A stretch of 64,000 nt of DNA, taken from the NCBI GenBank assembly GCA_031286695.1, contig JAITTY010000006.1:930001-994000 (forward strand), given 5' to 3'. Below are positions 9,423-17,037 of this stretch, one piece after another. Made by a program: the position numbers and the translations under genes. The notes beneath the pieces are model-generated. The model searched no databases. It worked only from the letters and a program-made list of their open reading frames with translations, and was not told the DNA's origin. Positions within the stretch are counted from its first letter, which is position 1. The number at the start of each line of letters is the position of its first letter. The DNA is from Sphingobacterium sp. Lineage in GTDB: Bacteria; Bacteroidota; Bacteroidia; Sphingobacteriales; Sphingobacteriaceae.

Positions 9423-10215
9423 TTCTACACGTTTTTTTGGGCTGATTCGAAGACAATGGATTGGTTTTGGGCGCATTTATCTTATGGCAATAGGAATTAT
9501 TGCAGGGGTAATTTTTGGTTTTTATGCTGTTAATTTTGGATCAAATTATGATGATATTAAAAAGAACACTATTTATTCGTTGCTAAACTTCAGGGCACCA
9601 CTGTTTTGCATCTTAGGATTGTTTTTTGTGACAGTTATTTCCAGTAGTTATTTTGCAGATTTAGGTAAAAAGACCCGTGCAATTTTTGAATTGATGATTC
9701 CCGCTTCACAATTGGAGAAATTTTTGGTAAGTCTCTTTTATACAGTTGTGGTGAGTATTGGTTCTTACTTATTGGTTTTTTATCTGATTGATTTAGCGTT
9801 TGTTTCCTATTTGCGAAGTTTTGGTTCTGTGGTCATAAATGAGGTGCAACACTCAGGGGAAACGGCCAGTGTGGATCTTTGGCAGTACTTTTTCAAGGTG
9901 CGATATCCGGATCCAGCTTATTATTTCTGTTTTGTGCCGATTCTTCTGAATGCTATATTTTTACTAGGAGGAATTGTCTATCAAAACTATCAATATGTAA
10001 AGACAGCTATTTTCCTTGTGCTTTATTGTGTTGTCTGGATGTGTCTTTTTGTTTACTTGATGAAAACGCAAACCCAGAATACCGTAGGTACTATGGATAA
10101 TAATTATTGGTCTGATTCAAATCACATTTTTACATTGATTGGCGCCGTTGGCGTATTGCTTGCTATAATATTTTGGGGTATTGCTTTTTTAAGGCTAAAA
10201 GAAAAGGAGATTTAA
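9400..10215 (+). CDS. ABC transporter permease
   Basis: About 271 residues with six hydrophobic stretches, for example near residues 20-40, 65-85, 110-140, 185-205, 210-230 and 245-265. There is a long extracytoplasmic loop between helices 3 and 4. The start is taken as ATG 9400 (a TTG at 9397 and an ATG at 9406 are alternatives), overlapping the end of the ATPase gene, which suggests translational coupling. No specific family signature beyond ABC-2-like topology is visible. It should form a transporter with the upstream ATPase. Confidence 0.8.
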   Translation: MNMSNLFNSTRFFGLIRRQWIGFGRIYLMAIGIIAGVIFGFYAVNFGSNYDDIKKNTIYSLLNFRAPLFCILGLFFVTVISSSYFADLGKKTRAIFELMIPASQLEKFLVSLFYTVVVSIGSYLLVFYLIDLAFVSYLRSFGSVVINEVQHSGETASVDLWQYFFKVRYPDPAYYFCFVPILLNAIFLLGGIVYQNYQYVKTAIFLVLYCVVWMCLFVYLMKTQTQNTVGTMDNNYWSDSNHIFTLIGAVGVLLAIIFWGIAFLRLKEKEI

Positions 10216-10216
10216 T

Positions 10217-10600
10217 ATGGAATTTAATGCAAATAAAGCCATTTACCTTCAGATCGCTGAGTATGTATGTGACCACATTTTATTAGCAACCTGGAAAGTG
10301 GATGAAAAACTTCCATCGGTGAGGGAATTGGCGGTACAGATGGAGGTTAATCCCAACACGGTGATGCGGACTTATGATATGCTGCAGCAGAAAGAAATTA
10401 TAGCAAATAAACGTGGTATTGGTTTTTTTCTGACGCAGGATTCTGTAAAAAATGTGAAGTCATATAGAAAAGCGATTTTTCTGGAAGAAGATCTTCCACT
10501 ATTTTTTCGTAATATTTATCTATTGGGAATTGGTCTCGATGAGTTAGAACAACGTTATAAACGGTTCGTTAGTCAGAATTTTAATCAAAATGAATTATGA
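10217..10600 (+). CDS. GntR family transcriptional regulator (YtrA subfamily)
   Basis: A 127-residue protein. The N-terminal winged helix reads IYLQIAEYVCDHILLATWK, then LPSVRELAVQMEVNPNTVMR and a wing ending in GIGFFLT. The short C-terminal part of about 45 residues is typical of the YtrA subfamily, which lacks a large effector domain. It begins 1 base after the permease and overlaps the next gene by ATGA, so it probably represses its own ABC operon. Confidence 0.9.
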   Translation: MEFNANKAIYLQIAEYVCDHILLATWKVDEKLPSVRELAVQMEVNPNTVMRTYDMLQQKEIIANKRGIGFFLTQDSVKNVKSYRKAIFLEEDLPLFFRNIYLLGIGLDELEQRYKRFVSQNFNQNEL

Positions 10601-11442
10601 AATTAAGTACAAAAATTATAATGGGATTAGCAATAGGCTTGTTCGCGGTTCCGATGCTTGTAGCGTCTTACCTTGTTAGCATAAATCGCGTTGATGCAAA
10701 AAAATATAATGCTGATGTGGAGCAGGAGGTGTCTAGGCCAGATGCTAAGGATGTTTATTTTCGGTCATTTCCGTTGGCGGCGTTTGACAAGCTTTATATA
10801 ATTGGAAAGAATGCAAATGGTGTAGGCTTGTATTGGGTGAAAAGCGATAAGTCTATGGTTAAAGTTAATAAAAGTCAGGCTGATTACGTGAAAACGAGTG
10901 TGGATCAGTCCGGGAATCTTACATTAGATTTTTTACCTGGAGGACAGGGATTTTATAAGTCAATTTATATTTTTTCACCTGATCTTAAAGTTTTAAAATT
11001 AAAAAACGTAGGAATTAATGAGTTGTCTGCTAAGCTGAACGAGCTGACTGTTGTTGGTGATAGTGTTGGTGCGTTTTCCCTGGCCGAGAAATCCACTATA
11101 AATACGTTAAACCTGAATTTGACCAATTCTACTATTGATGATCTTGGTGGTACGGATAGTAAGGGCAGTTCTTTAATTAATCGTTTGTTTGTCAACACGA
11201 CAAATAGCGTTTTAGGTTTGCCGCGTACTAATTATCAAAGTGCGGATATCGTTGCTAATAATTCAGAAGTATATTTTAATAGAAAAGGTCCTAGTGCCAA
11301 AGCTGATTTTCTGAATATCAAAACAGAGGGAAGTTCAAATGTTCGTTTAGATAGTTTGCAATGGGGAGCTTTGAATGGAAGTTTATCTAATGATACCAAA
11401 ATAGATCTGCCTGTCCATGCATTGCGATCCTTAATTAAATAA
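10597..11442 (+). CDS. Membrane-anchored protein of unknown function in the ABC/GntR operon
   Basis: A 281-residue protein with one N-terminal hydrophobic helix (residues 7-28) that could be an uncleaved anchor or signal. The rest is rich in Asn, Ser, Leu and Val with short beta-strand periodicity, resembling the beta-helical adhesin-head (GIN/DUF2807-like) proteins that often accompany such operons in Bacteroidota. I cannot confirm that family. The start overlaps the GntR stop as ATGA, which indicates translational coupling. A bidirectional terminator follows. Confidence 0.75.
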   Translation: MKLSTKIIMGLAIGLFAVPMLVASYLVSINRVDAKKYNADVEQEVSRPDAKDVYFRSFPLAAFDKLYIIGKNANGVGLYWVKSDKSMVKVNKSQADYVKTSVDQSGNLTLDFLPGGQGFYKSIYIFSPDLKVLKLKNVGINELSAKLNELTVVGDSVGAFSLAEKSTINTLNLNLTNSTIDDLGGTDSKGSSLINRLFVNTTNSVLGLPRTNYQSADIVANNSEVYFNRKGPSAKADFLNIKTEGSSNVRLDSLQWGALNGSLSNDTKIDLPVHALRSLIK

Positions 11443-11490
11443 GGTGTTAATGATGGATGCTGCGGTAGATTGTAAAGTGGGTATTCTTTT

Positions 11491-11530
11491 AAAAGGTCAA
11501 AATTCCATTAGGGAATTTTGATCTTTTCTT
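11491..11530. terminator. Bidirectional terminator between the ABC operon and the LacI-type gene
   Basis: aaaaggtcaaaattcc (11491-11506) pairs with ggaattttgatctttt (11511-11526) with one G-T wobble. There are T-rich tracts on either side, and it lies between two convergent genes. Confidence 0.8.
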
Positions 11531-11531
11531 T

Positions 11532-12569
11532 TTAAAGGGATAATGTGGATTTTCGGTGTTCGATGCTGCAGTCTAAAAAATACGTTTCGAATTCGAAATA
11601 ATTCTTTTTGTTTCTTTTCTTTAACATCTGTAAAAGGAGTTCTACAGATTTTTCTGCCATAAGATGCGTAGGTTGAGTAATTGTTGTCAGCGAGGGGTTG
11701 AGGCTGTTTGCAAAAGGGGTATTACTAAAACCGATTAAGTTCATGTCTTCAGGAATTTTCACCTTCAATTTATTTAATATGTGTAATACCTTGAGCGATA
11801 AAGTATCTGTTGTTGAGAGGAGCGCATTCGGTGCTGCTGCACTATTTAATAGTAGGCTGATTTTGCTTTCCAGTTCATCATCGATGTCGTCCTTAGGGCT
11901 GGAATAGGATATTTCTATTATATTTTCTTCTTTGAAAGGTAGCGAGGAATTGAAGAGTGCATCTTTATATCCTTTTATTCGGCTTACATTTCCACCGATG
12001 TCTTTGCATAGTAAAAGAATGATGTTCTCTCGTTTGTTTTTGATCATTTCTTCCGTTGCTTGATAGATAACTTTGCTGTTTTGGATCCCGATTTTGAATG
12101 TATCGAGTTGATGATTTATTCGGTCAAAAATAATAACTGGGCAGATCTGTTCCATAATATAGAACAAGAGCGATAAGCTTGAATCATTTTTCACCGGAGA
12201 AATGATTATTCCTTCAATATTGCTTTGTATACATAGCTCTAGGGCTTCTTTTTCTTTTTTCTCATCATTAAAAGTTTGCAATAGGATCAGTTTATAGTTT
12301 GTCTGTGCTAGAATGAGGGATATATCTTCATAGAAATCAAAGAAAAAAGAGCTTGAAATAAATGGAACAATGATTGCCAATGTATTTGAGCGGCCTGTCT
12401 TTAGGCTTTTTGCTGAAAAATTTGGTATATAATTAATTTTCTCCGTAAAATCTAAAATGAGCTTTTTTGTTTCTGCGCTTATTTCATGGCTATCGTTTAA
12501 TGCTTTGGAAATGGTTCCGGGAGATAGGTTTAATTGTTGGCCAATCTCTTTTAACGTAAATCTCTTCAT
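11532..12569 (-). CDS. LacI family transcriptional regulator
   Basis: A 345-residue regulator. The N-terminal LacI helix-turn-helix reads FTLKEIGQQLNLSPGTISKA, followed by a hinge helix with SAKSLKTGRS. The periplasmic-binding-protein-like effector domain covers about residues 60-340. The length is standard. It stands alone with no adjacent sugar operon, so its target and ligand cannot be guessed. A 12-base palindrome upstream could be an operator. Confidence 0.92.
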   Translation of the reverse strand: MKRFTLKEIGQQLNLSPGTISKALNDSHEISAETKKLILDFTEKINYIPNFSAKSLKTGRSNTLAIIVPFISSSFFFDFYEDISLILAQTNYKLILLQTFNDEKKEKEALELCIQSNIEGIIISPVKNDSSLSLLFYIMEQICPVIIFDRINHQLDTFKIGIQNSKVIYQATEEMIKNKRENIILLLCKDIGGNVSRIKGYKDALFNSSLPFKEENIIEISYSSPKDDIDDELESKISLLLNSAAAPNALLSTTDTLSLKVLHILNKLKVKIPEDMNLIGFSNTPFANSLNPSLTTITQPTHLMAEKSVELLLQMLKKRNKKNYFEFETYFLDCSIEHRKSTLSL

Positions 12570-12704
12570 ATGCTCGATCCTCTTTCATTAATTGCTTCTA
12601 GCGTCAATACGATGGTCAAATAGAGCTAGAATTATTTTTTGAATTACCGGTTGCCCTTTAAATTAGTTTGGCCGTAGATTCTTGAAATTATAAAGATAAG
12701 ATAA

Positions 12705-12716
12705 AAAACATGTTTT
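12705..12716. promoter_or_regulatory. Possible LacI-type operator palindrome
   Basis: AAAACATGTTTT is a perfect 12-base palindrome about 135 bases upstream of the LacI-family gene. It resembles AT-flanked LacI/CcpA-type operators, but such palindromes also occur by chance in AT-rich DNA. Confidence 0.2.
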
Positions 12717-12808
12717 CAAATGAAGAACAAGAAAACAGTAGATGGGTGTTATTGTTGTGTGTGTTTAGGTAAAAGGTGTTGAGGAGATCATTAAAAGAGT
12801 AATTGTCA

Positions 12809-12985
12809 TTATTTGTTACCGCCAAAAAGTTTACTGATAAGCCAAATAAGGAGGGCGACTACAACAACGACGATGAGAATTCCTGTCCAAACGCCCGCTT
12901 TGAATATTCCTTCTATGACGGAGCAACCTGTCAGCAGGAAGAAAGAGCTTGACATCAATAAATATGCTAATTTCTTTTTCATCAT
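12809..12985 (-). CDS. Small lipoprotein with one membrane helix
   Basis: A 58-residue protein. The signal peptide ends in a lipobox (FLLTGC), then comes a short IEGIFKAG linker and a strongly hydrophobic helix of Val/Leu/Ile ending in LISKLFGGNK. The frame is open further upstream, but residues before MMKKK look non-coding, so ATG 12985 is the likely start. Similar short proteins are common in Bacteroidota, where they are often mislabelled phosphatidate cytidylyltransferase. No enzyme domain fits in this length. Confidence 0.7.
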   Translation of the reverse strand: MMKKKLAYLLMSSSFFLLTGCSVIEGIFKAGVWTGILIVVVVVALLIWLISKLFGGNK

Positions 12986-13120
12986 TTGTTTTAATCTGCG
13001 GTTATAGAATAGAGACAATTGAAAATGAAAATAGTTTTGAGGAAATAGAGGGGTAATAGTTTCTTTTTGGGGGATCGAGCCTGGTTGGCACCTCTTTTGA
13101 ACCCTGGCATTCTTAAGCAA

Positions 13121-13152
13121 TAAAAGCTAATCTTACGATTAGCTTTTATTTT
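13121..13152 (+). terminator. Terminator-like hairpin of unassigned transcript
   Basis: taaaagctaatc and gattagctttta form a perfect 12-bp stem with a four-base loop, followed on the plus strand by ttttg. A second short inverted repeat, TGATCCC-GCT-GGGATCA, lies at 13154-13170. No gene on the plus strand ends just before it. Confidence 0.6.
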
Positions 13153-13227
13153 GTGATCCCGCTGGGATCATATCTTTAATCACCTAACTGATTGATTATC
13201 AAAGTTTTATTAGGTTAAATTTTCAGA

Positions 13228-13391
13228 TGTCCACCATAGATGACCACCATATAATTTGAACTTTAATGAACGTTTTTGCCTAATGCCTTAGCTCTAGAGT
13301 GCAAATATATAAGGAAGATTTTGATTGACAAAATTTATTTAAATAGATTAGTGGATTTTATGCTGGTCATTTTCAAGCAAAATGGTGGTCA
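13228..13391. mobile_element. IS21-like terminal-repeat remnant (MITE-like)
   Basis: The left end carries TGTCCACCAT (13228) and TGACCACCAT (13241). The right end carries the same unit inverted twice, ATGCTGGTCA (13360-13369) and ATGGTGGTCA (13382-13391). The 164-bp segment therefore starts TG and ends CA with two nested inverted repeats at each side, as in IS21-family elements. There is no transposase inside. No clear target duplication is seen. It could alternatively be a regulatory or recombination site for the element next to it. Confidence 0.4.
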
Positions 13392-13451
13392 TTTTATTAA
13401 TTGATAAACTAATATTTTCAGTATTTTACCATTTAATGTTAAATTTAAATT

Positions 13452-14222
13452 ATGGAAACAGTTTTAGATACAATTGTTCTTTCTTCAATACCACTACATA
13501 TTATTGGGAAAGACTCACCATTACCAATTTCTTTTGGTACAGGATGTATTGTAAAGTACTCAGATAGGTATTTTTTAATTACTGTAGCACATGTTACTGA
13601 CTTTGAAAATACATCAACTTTAATATATTTAAATAGACCACCAGAAAATGGTAACTCGGTTATGTATAACGTTGGGGGTCTAACTTATTATCACGTAGGA
13701 ACAACTGATCAATTTGATATAGAAGACGAAAATATTGTTGATAGTATAATTAATGATGAAAATAGCAGGATTGATTTTGCTTGTTGTGAAATAAATGGGG
13801 AACTTACGATTAATCAACCGGAAATTGAATTGGAGATTGGGAAAATAAAAAAAGGTTTAAAATGTTATGTAGATTTGGATACTCAAATAGGTGTACCAAA
13901 TAATGAATTATTTTATGCATTTTTTGGATCAATAAAGCAAAAAAAACTAAATGAAACTCGAATTGAAAGTACTTTGACACTGAAATATGATATTAAATTT
14001 CATCGATCAGAATCCAATTACAATGTGTTTTTGGTAAAGGATATCATTAAAGATAGCGATGATTACAGAGGTTGTAGTGGATCGCCAATTTTTGATGAAA
14101 ATGGAAAGTTCGTAGGTCTTGCAACTGCAGTTAGGGAAAATACAAAAATGGTATATGCACTTAAAACAGAGGATATTTTAGGATTTTTAAACTATTTTAT
14201 TGGCACGCAAGAAAATAATTGA
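13452..14222 (+). CDS. Trypsin-like serine protease (probable effector/sensor of a two-gene module)
   Basis: A 256-residue protein with a chymotrypsin-fold triad: His47 in ITVAHVTD, Asp108 in RIDFACCEI and Ser209 in RGCSGSPIF (G-x-S-G-x-P). There is no signal peptide or membrane helix, so it should act in the cytoplasm. That is unusual for this fold in bacteria except in stress and phage-defence modules. Its stop lies just upstream of the second gene, with which it is probably co-transcribed. The DNA is more AT-rich than the flanking chromosome. It lies between a mobile-element remnant and a tra operon, a typical cargo position. The fold is well supported; the defence role is inferred. Confidence 0.8.
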   Translation: METVLDTIVLSSIPLHIIGKDSPLPISFGTGCIVKYSDRYFLITVAHVTDFENTSTLIYLNRPPENGNSVMYNVGGLTYYHVGTTDQFDIEDENIVDSIINDENSRIDFACCEINGELTINQPEIELEIGKIKKGLKCYVDLDTQIGVPNNELFYAFFGSIKQKKLNETRIESTLTLKYDIKFHRSESNYNVFLVKDIIKDSDDYRGCSGSPIFDENGKFVGLATAVRENTKMVYALKTEDILGFLNYFIGTQENN

Positions 14223-14248
14223 TTATAAGCAATTGGAAATTATTTAGA

Positions 14249-14872
14249 ATGGATAAACTAGATGAGAAGCTCGTAATACTTGCTTATCAAAAAACTGAAT
14301 TTATATATGCTAATTTTTATCAGATTAATAAGTCTTGTATTACCAAACTCAATAACAATTTAGATTTTGTAAGGGAAGAAGTTTGTAAATCGATATGTTT
14401 TGGATTATATCAAGGTGCTATTGGTCTGACAAACCATTTAATAGAATCATTTTTAAGATTGAATTTAGCCATCCTTGAAAGTCAAGCTACTGAATACAAT
14501 GAAGATTCATTAATTGAAATAAACAAGAAATTTTTGAATCGCTCATCAGATGAATTTGGAAAATTAATAAATAGTGCAAAGTCAATTGGTTTAATTACAA
14601 AAGACCAAGCAAAGAAAATTGACAAATACCGTGTAGATTGGCGTAATCCTTTTAGTCATGGTTCATCTCATCAATTGTTGAAAAATTTTGGAACTGTAAA
14701 AATGTTCAGTACTTCTATATCCGGAATAAGCGAGGTTAAAGATGTTGAAATTCAAGGCCAATATCATCTACATGGATTAATGCAAGCAGTAAAGGCAGCA
14801 AAGGAAGCAATACCGTATTTTAATTTTGTAGACAATCTAATAATAGATTTCTATGAAAATTTAAAAAAATAA
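14249..14872 (+). CDS. HEPN-like protein with R-x4-H motif, partner of the trypsin-like protease
   Basis: A 207-residue, mostly alpha-helical protein. Residues 128-139 contain YRVDWRNPFSHG, where R132-N-P-F-S-H137 fits the R-x4-6-H signature of HEPN ribonucleases, with the frequent Asn after Arg. No known subfamily is recognised. A TTG at 14219 overlapping the protease stop is in frame and would add ten residues; ATG 14249 looks better. Its position directly behind a cytoplasmic protease suggests the protease might activate it or be regulated by it. Both points are inference. Confidence 0.6.
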   Translation: MDKLDEKLVILAYQKTEFIYANFYQINKSCITKLNNNLDFVREEVCKSICFGLYQGAIGLTNHLIESFLRLNLAILESQATEYNEDSLIEINKKFLNRSSDEFGKLINSAKSIGLITKDQAKKIDKYRVDWRNPFSHGSSHQLLKNFGTVKMFSTSISGISEVKDVEIQGQYHLHGLMQAVKAAKEAIPYFNFVDNLIIDFYENLKK

Positions 14873-14883
14873 TAGTATAAAGT

Positions 14884-15096
14884 TTAGCCTACTTTACTTA
14901 ATATCCACTGCCAAGCTAGTGTTTTCCAATTACTGATTGGTTGGCCTTTTCTATTTTTCCATTCCATGGATTGATAATGATCAAAGAATGTAGCAGCGCT
15001 TTGGTTATCCTGACCGTAACAAGAAAAATAGATTTTAACATGAAACAGGTCTGGAGGAATTTCCTTCCCCAGACCTGTTTTTTTATTTTCTGCCAT
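14884..15096 (-). CDS. Small conjugative-element protein
   Basis: A 70-residue protein whose second half (FFDHYQSMEWKNRKG, then NWKTLAWQWI) resembles the short tail shared by small element and phage replication-associated proteins. It is the last gene of the minus-strand element operon and overlaps the upstream HTH gene by 14 bases. Its first codons coincide with a perfect 12-bp hairpin (15043-15080). Function unknown. Confidence 0.6.
   Translation of the reverse strand: MAENKKTGLGKEIPPDLFHVKIYFSCYGQDNQSAATFFDHYQSMEWKNRKGQPISNWKTLAWQWILSKVG
15043..15084 (+). terminator. Strong plus-strand terminator overlapping the start of a minus-strand gene
   Basis: aaacaggtctgg (15043-15054) pairs perfectly with ccagacctgttt (15069-15080), and a T run follows on the plus strand. 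It lies about 170 bases after the HEPN-like gene and probably ends that transcript. Confidence 0.7.
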
Positions 15097-15361
15097 TTAA
15101 ATTGCTCCTTTCTTCTAACATTTTATGTACTGCTTTTTCGTTGTAATAGATTGTTCTGCCAATTTTCGTAAACTCAATTTTATTACTATTTCTGAGCGTC
15201 TGTAACGTTCCTGGGCATAGGTCTAAGATCTTGCGAACCTCTTTAGATTTTATCCATTTGGTTTTCGGTTCATTTGAAAATAGCGTTTTTAATAGTTCAA
15301 TAAGCTCTACTTTAAATTCCAGTAGATCCTGATAAGTAATGAATCTGTCTTCTCTGTTCAC
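15083..15361 (-). CDS. Helix-turn-helix (excisionase-like) DNA-binding protein
   Basis: A 92-residue protein of the HTH_17/MerR-like type common in Bacteroidota mobile elements. An N-terminal helix is followed by WIKSKEVRKILDLCPGTLQT (recognition helix region), then IGRTIYYNEKAVHKML. Such proteins act as excision or transfer-operon regulators. It overlaps the upstream gene by about 50 bases, so the true start might be internal, but no other ATG lies early in the frame. Confidence 0.8.
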   Translation of the reverse strand: MNREDRFITYQDLLEFKVELIELLKTLFSNEPKTKWIKSKEVRKILDLCPGTLQTLRNSNKIEFTKIGRTIYYNEKAVHKMLEERSNLNGRK

Positions 15362-15656
15362 TTTTCACCTCCTGTTTCATGCTTACCATTGATGGTACTT
15401 TTGTTGATTGTGATGGATAATATTCGATATAGTTCTTTTCCTGTAGGTACTTAATTTTCATGTAGTATGTGCCAGGGCTAAAGATTTTTGCCATTTGCAT
15501 AATCTCGGATGTATTGATGGCAAATACGCTAGTTCCTGCTTCAAGGGATTTGGTATATAGTGCGTAGAATAATGCCAGATGACAGCTATCAATGATATTA
15601 TCACTCTTAGTTTTTTCGATGAAGTTCTTTAGGACTAAATACTGCCATTGATACAT
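15312..15656 (-). CDS. Conjugative-element hypothetical protein
   Basis: A 114-residue protein without signal peptide or membrane helix. An element resembling a winged helix (TSEIMQMAKIFSPGTYYMKI, then LQEKNYIEYYPS) suggests DNA binding, possibly replication- or regulation-related. Its stop overlaps the HTH gene, and its start overlaps the upstream gene stop by one base, so the three are probably co-translated. Confidence 0.6.
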   Translation of the reverse strand: MYQWQYLVLKNFIEKTKSDNIIDSCHLALFYALYTKSLEAGTSVFAINTSEIMQMAKIFSPGTYYMKIKYLQEKNYIEYYPSQSTKVPSMVSMKQEVKSEQRRQIHYLSGSTGI

Positions 15657-16171
15657 TATAACCTCCTTTTTCTGCCGTTATTCCTAAGTGCTGCTTTAGG
15701 AAATTCTATTACCTTCCCTTTTGTCGTCTCCGTTTCAGTCACTTTAGCAGCTTGTCTTGTCGCCGTTGTTGTATTTAGTTTTTTTGACTGTTCAAACTCG
15801 CGTAGCAGTTTTGAAACATCGGAAGAAGAGGGGGCAATAGCTTTTTTACTATCAGCTTGCATATTCCTTATTCGTTCAATTAACGATTTCGCAACTGTTT
15901 GCAAATAATTACCAATACGGGCAGAAATTCTGGAAGAGTATGTAGGATAGACTTCTCGCTCAAATTTATTGTAATAACCCTGTAGTATTTTTTTACTTAG
16001 CTTCTCTTCCTCAGAGAGTTTCCCGGTTTTTGAGTGGATAATACTCCTAAGTTTTGCTAATTCAGCTTTTTGGAATTCTTTAGATTCGATAAACCAGGAA
16101 GGAAACATCTTTTCAAATTTTTCTTTCCATTTCTGCACATCATCCCACCATTTGAAAATTCTATTTGTCAT
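15656..16171 (-). CDS. Conjugative-element hypothetical protein, basic C-terminus
   Basis: A 171-residue, highly charged helical protein. The N-terminal part is rich in Trp, Lys and Glu (FKWWDDVQKWKEKFEKMF); the C-terminal third is Ser/Thr/Lys-rich and ends with NNGRKRRL, suggesting nucleic-acid or membrane-surface contact. No known domain is recognised. It lies in the tra operon. Confidence 0.55.
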   Translation of the reverse strand: MTNRIFKWWDDVQKWKEKFEKMFPSWFIESKEFQKAELAKLRSIIHSKTGKLSEEEKLSKKILQGYYNKFEREVYPTYSSRISARIGNYLQTVAKSLIERIRNMQADSKKAIAPSSSDVSKLLREFEQSKKLNTTTATRQAAKVTETETTKGKVIEFPKAALRNNGRKRRL

Positions 16172-16194
16172 ACCCGGACAATTTAGGGGTGTGC

Positions 16195-17016
16195 TTAGCG
16201 CACACCCTGTGAATTTTTATTTTTGTTACCTTGTTTATTTTTACCCGGCTGGATTAATTTTTCAGTATTATCCTTCTTCTCCGACGTTTTCAGTTCCTCT
16301 TTTTTTTTATTTGGAATAAACAGCTTGACCATCTGCTCGCTATAAATATTTATCGTTTTATACTTTGGTAATGCCTCTATAAAGTGCTTTTTAAATTCTC
16401 CATCTTTTTCCAATAACACAGATTGCAGGTTTCCTCTGTTCAAGCTCTGAATCAGATCGGCTTTAACTCCAGGAATTTCTATGTTTTTTATTGGAAGATT
16501 GGATACAAGTGAATCAAGATCATAATTATTACACTTGCGCATTATTGCATTGTTTTTTGATTCCACACCAAGATCAACTTCATTTTCGGTTTCTCTCTTA
16601 CTATTCTTGATTGATGCGTCTAAATAAGACCATGATTGCAGCTCGGTAATCTTACTGTCTTCATTGCCTTTTTCAAAATTTGAATAAGATTTTAATACGG
16701 ATCTTCCTTCAAGGAGATTAAAAGCCTCTTTTAAAGAAAAGGTTTCATTATTGCTTACTTTAAAAGTTCTTTCCAGTGGCTCTTTATCTATCTGGTTGAT
16801 TTTAAGATCATAAGCGTTGAAGAAATAGTTTCCTTGATTTGAAAGTGAATATTTTAAATTAGCTTCCACTTTCTTACCACTGATTTCTTTTTCAAATTTG
16901 AGTTCAAATTTTTCTTTTCCCTCGGCCATATTTTGTCTTAACTCAGGTATGAGTTCTTCTCCGAATCCGGTATAAACTAATCGTTTTTCCAGATATTGTG
17001 CATTTTCCTCTTTCAT
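16195..17016 (-). CDS. Conjugative-element protein of the DUF3945/DUF4099-like type
   Basis: A 273-residue protein. Residues 1-110 look like a beta-rich module, with KVEANLKYSLSNQGNYFF followed by FSLKEAFNLLEGRSVLK. This resembles the DUF3945/DUF4099 proteins found in Bacteroidota conjugative elements. The C-terminal 40 residues are Lys/Asn/Gln-rich and probably disordered. The usual members are often longer or linked to a topoisomerase-like domain, which is absent here. It lies just downstream of traN. Confidence 0.55.
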   Translation of the reverse strand: MKEENAQYLEKRLVYTGFGEELIPELRQNMAEGKEKFELKFEKEISGKKVEANLKYSLSNQGNYFFNAYDLKINQIDKEPLERTFKVSNNETFSLKEAFNLLEGRSVLKSYSNFEKGNEDSKITELQSWSYLDASIKNSKRETENEVDLGVESKNNAIMRKCNNYDLDSLVSNLPIKNIEIPGVKADLIQSLNRGNLQSVLLEKDGEFKKHFIEALPKYKTINIYSEQMVKLFIPNKKKEELKTSEKKDNTEKLIQPGKNKQGNKNKNSQGVR

Positions 17017-17037
17017 ATGAAACCTCCTTGGTTTTTA

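Noticed and set aside
13040..13120. Possible tRNA or tmRNA remnant used as an attachment site (gggatcgagcctgg...)
   Set aside because: No cloverleaf could be folded on either strand and no acceptor or T-loop was consistent. The following hairpin looks like a normal terminator.
12986..13120. N-terminal extension of the small lipoprotein to 13120
   Set aside because: The extra residues precede the signal peptide and look like untranslated DNA; the lipobox protein starts at 12985.
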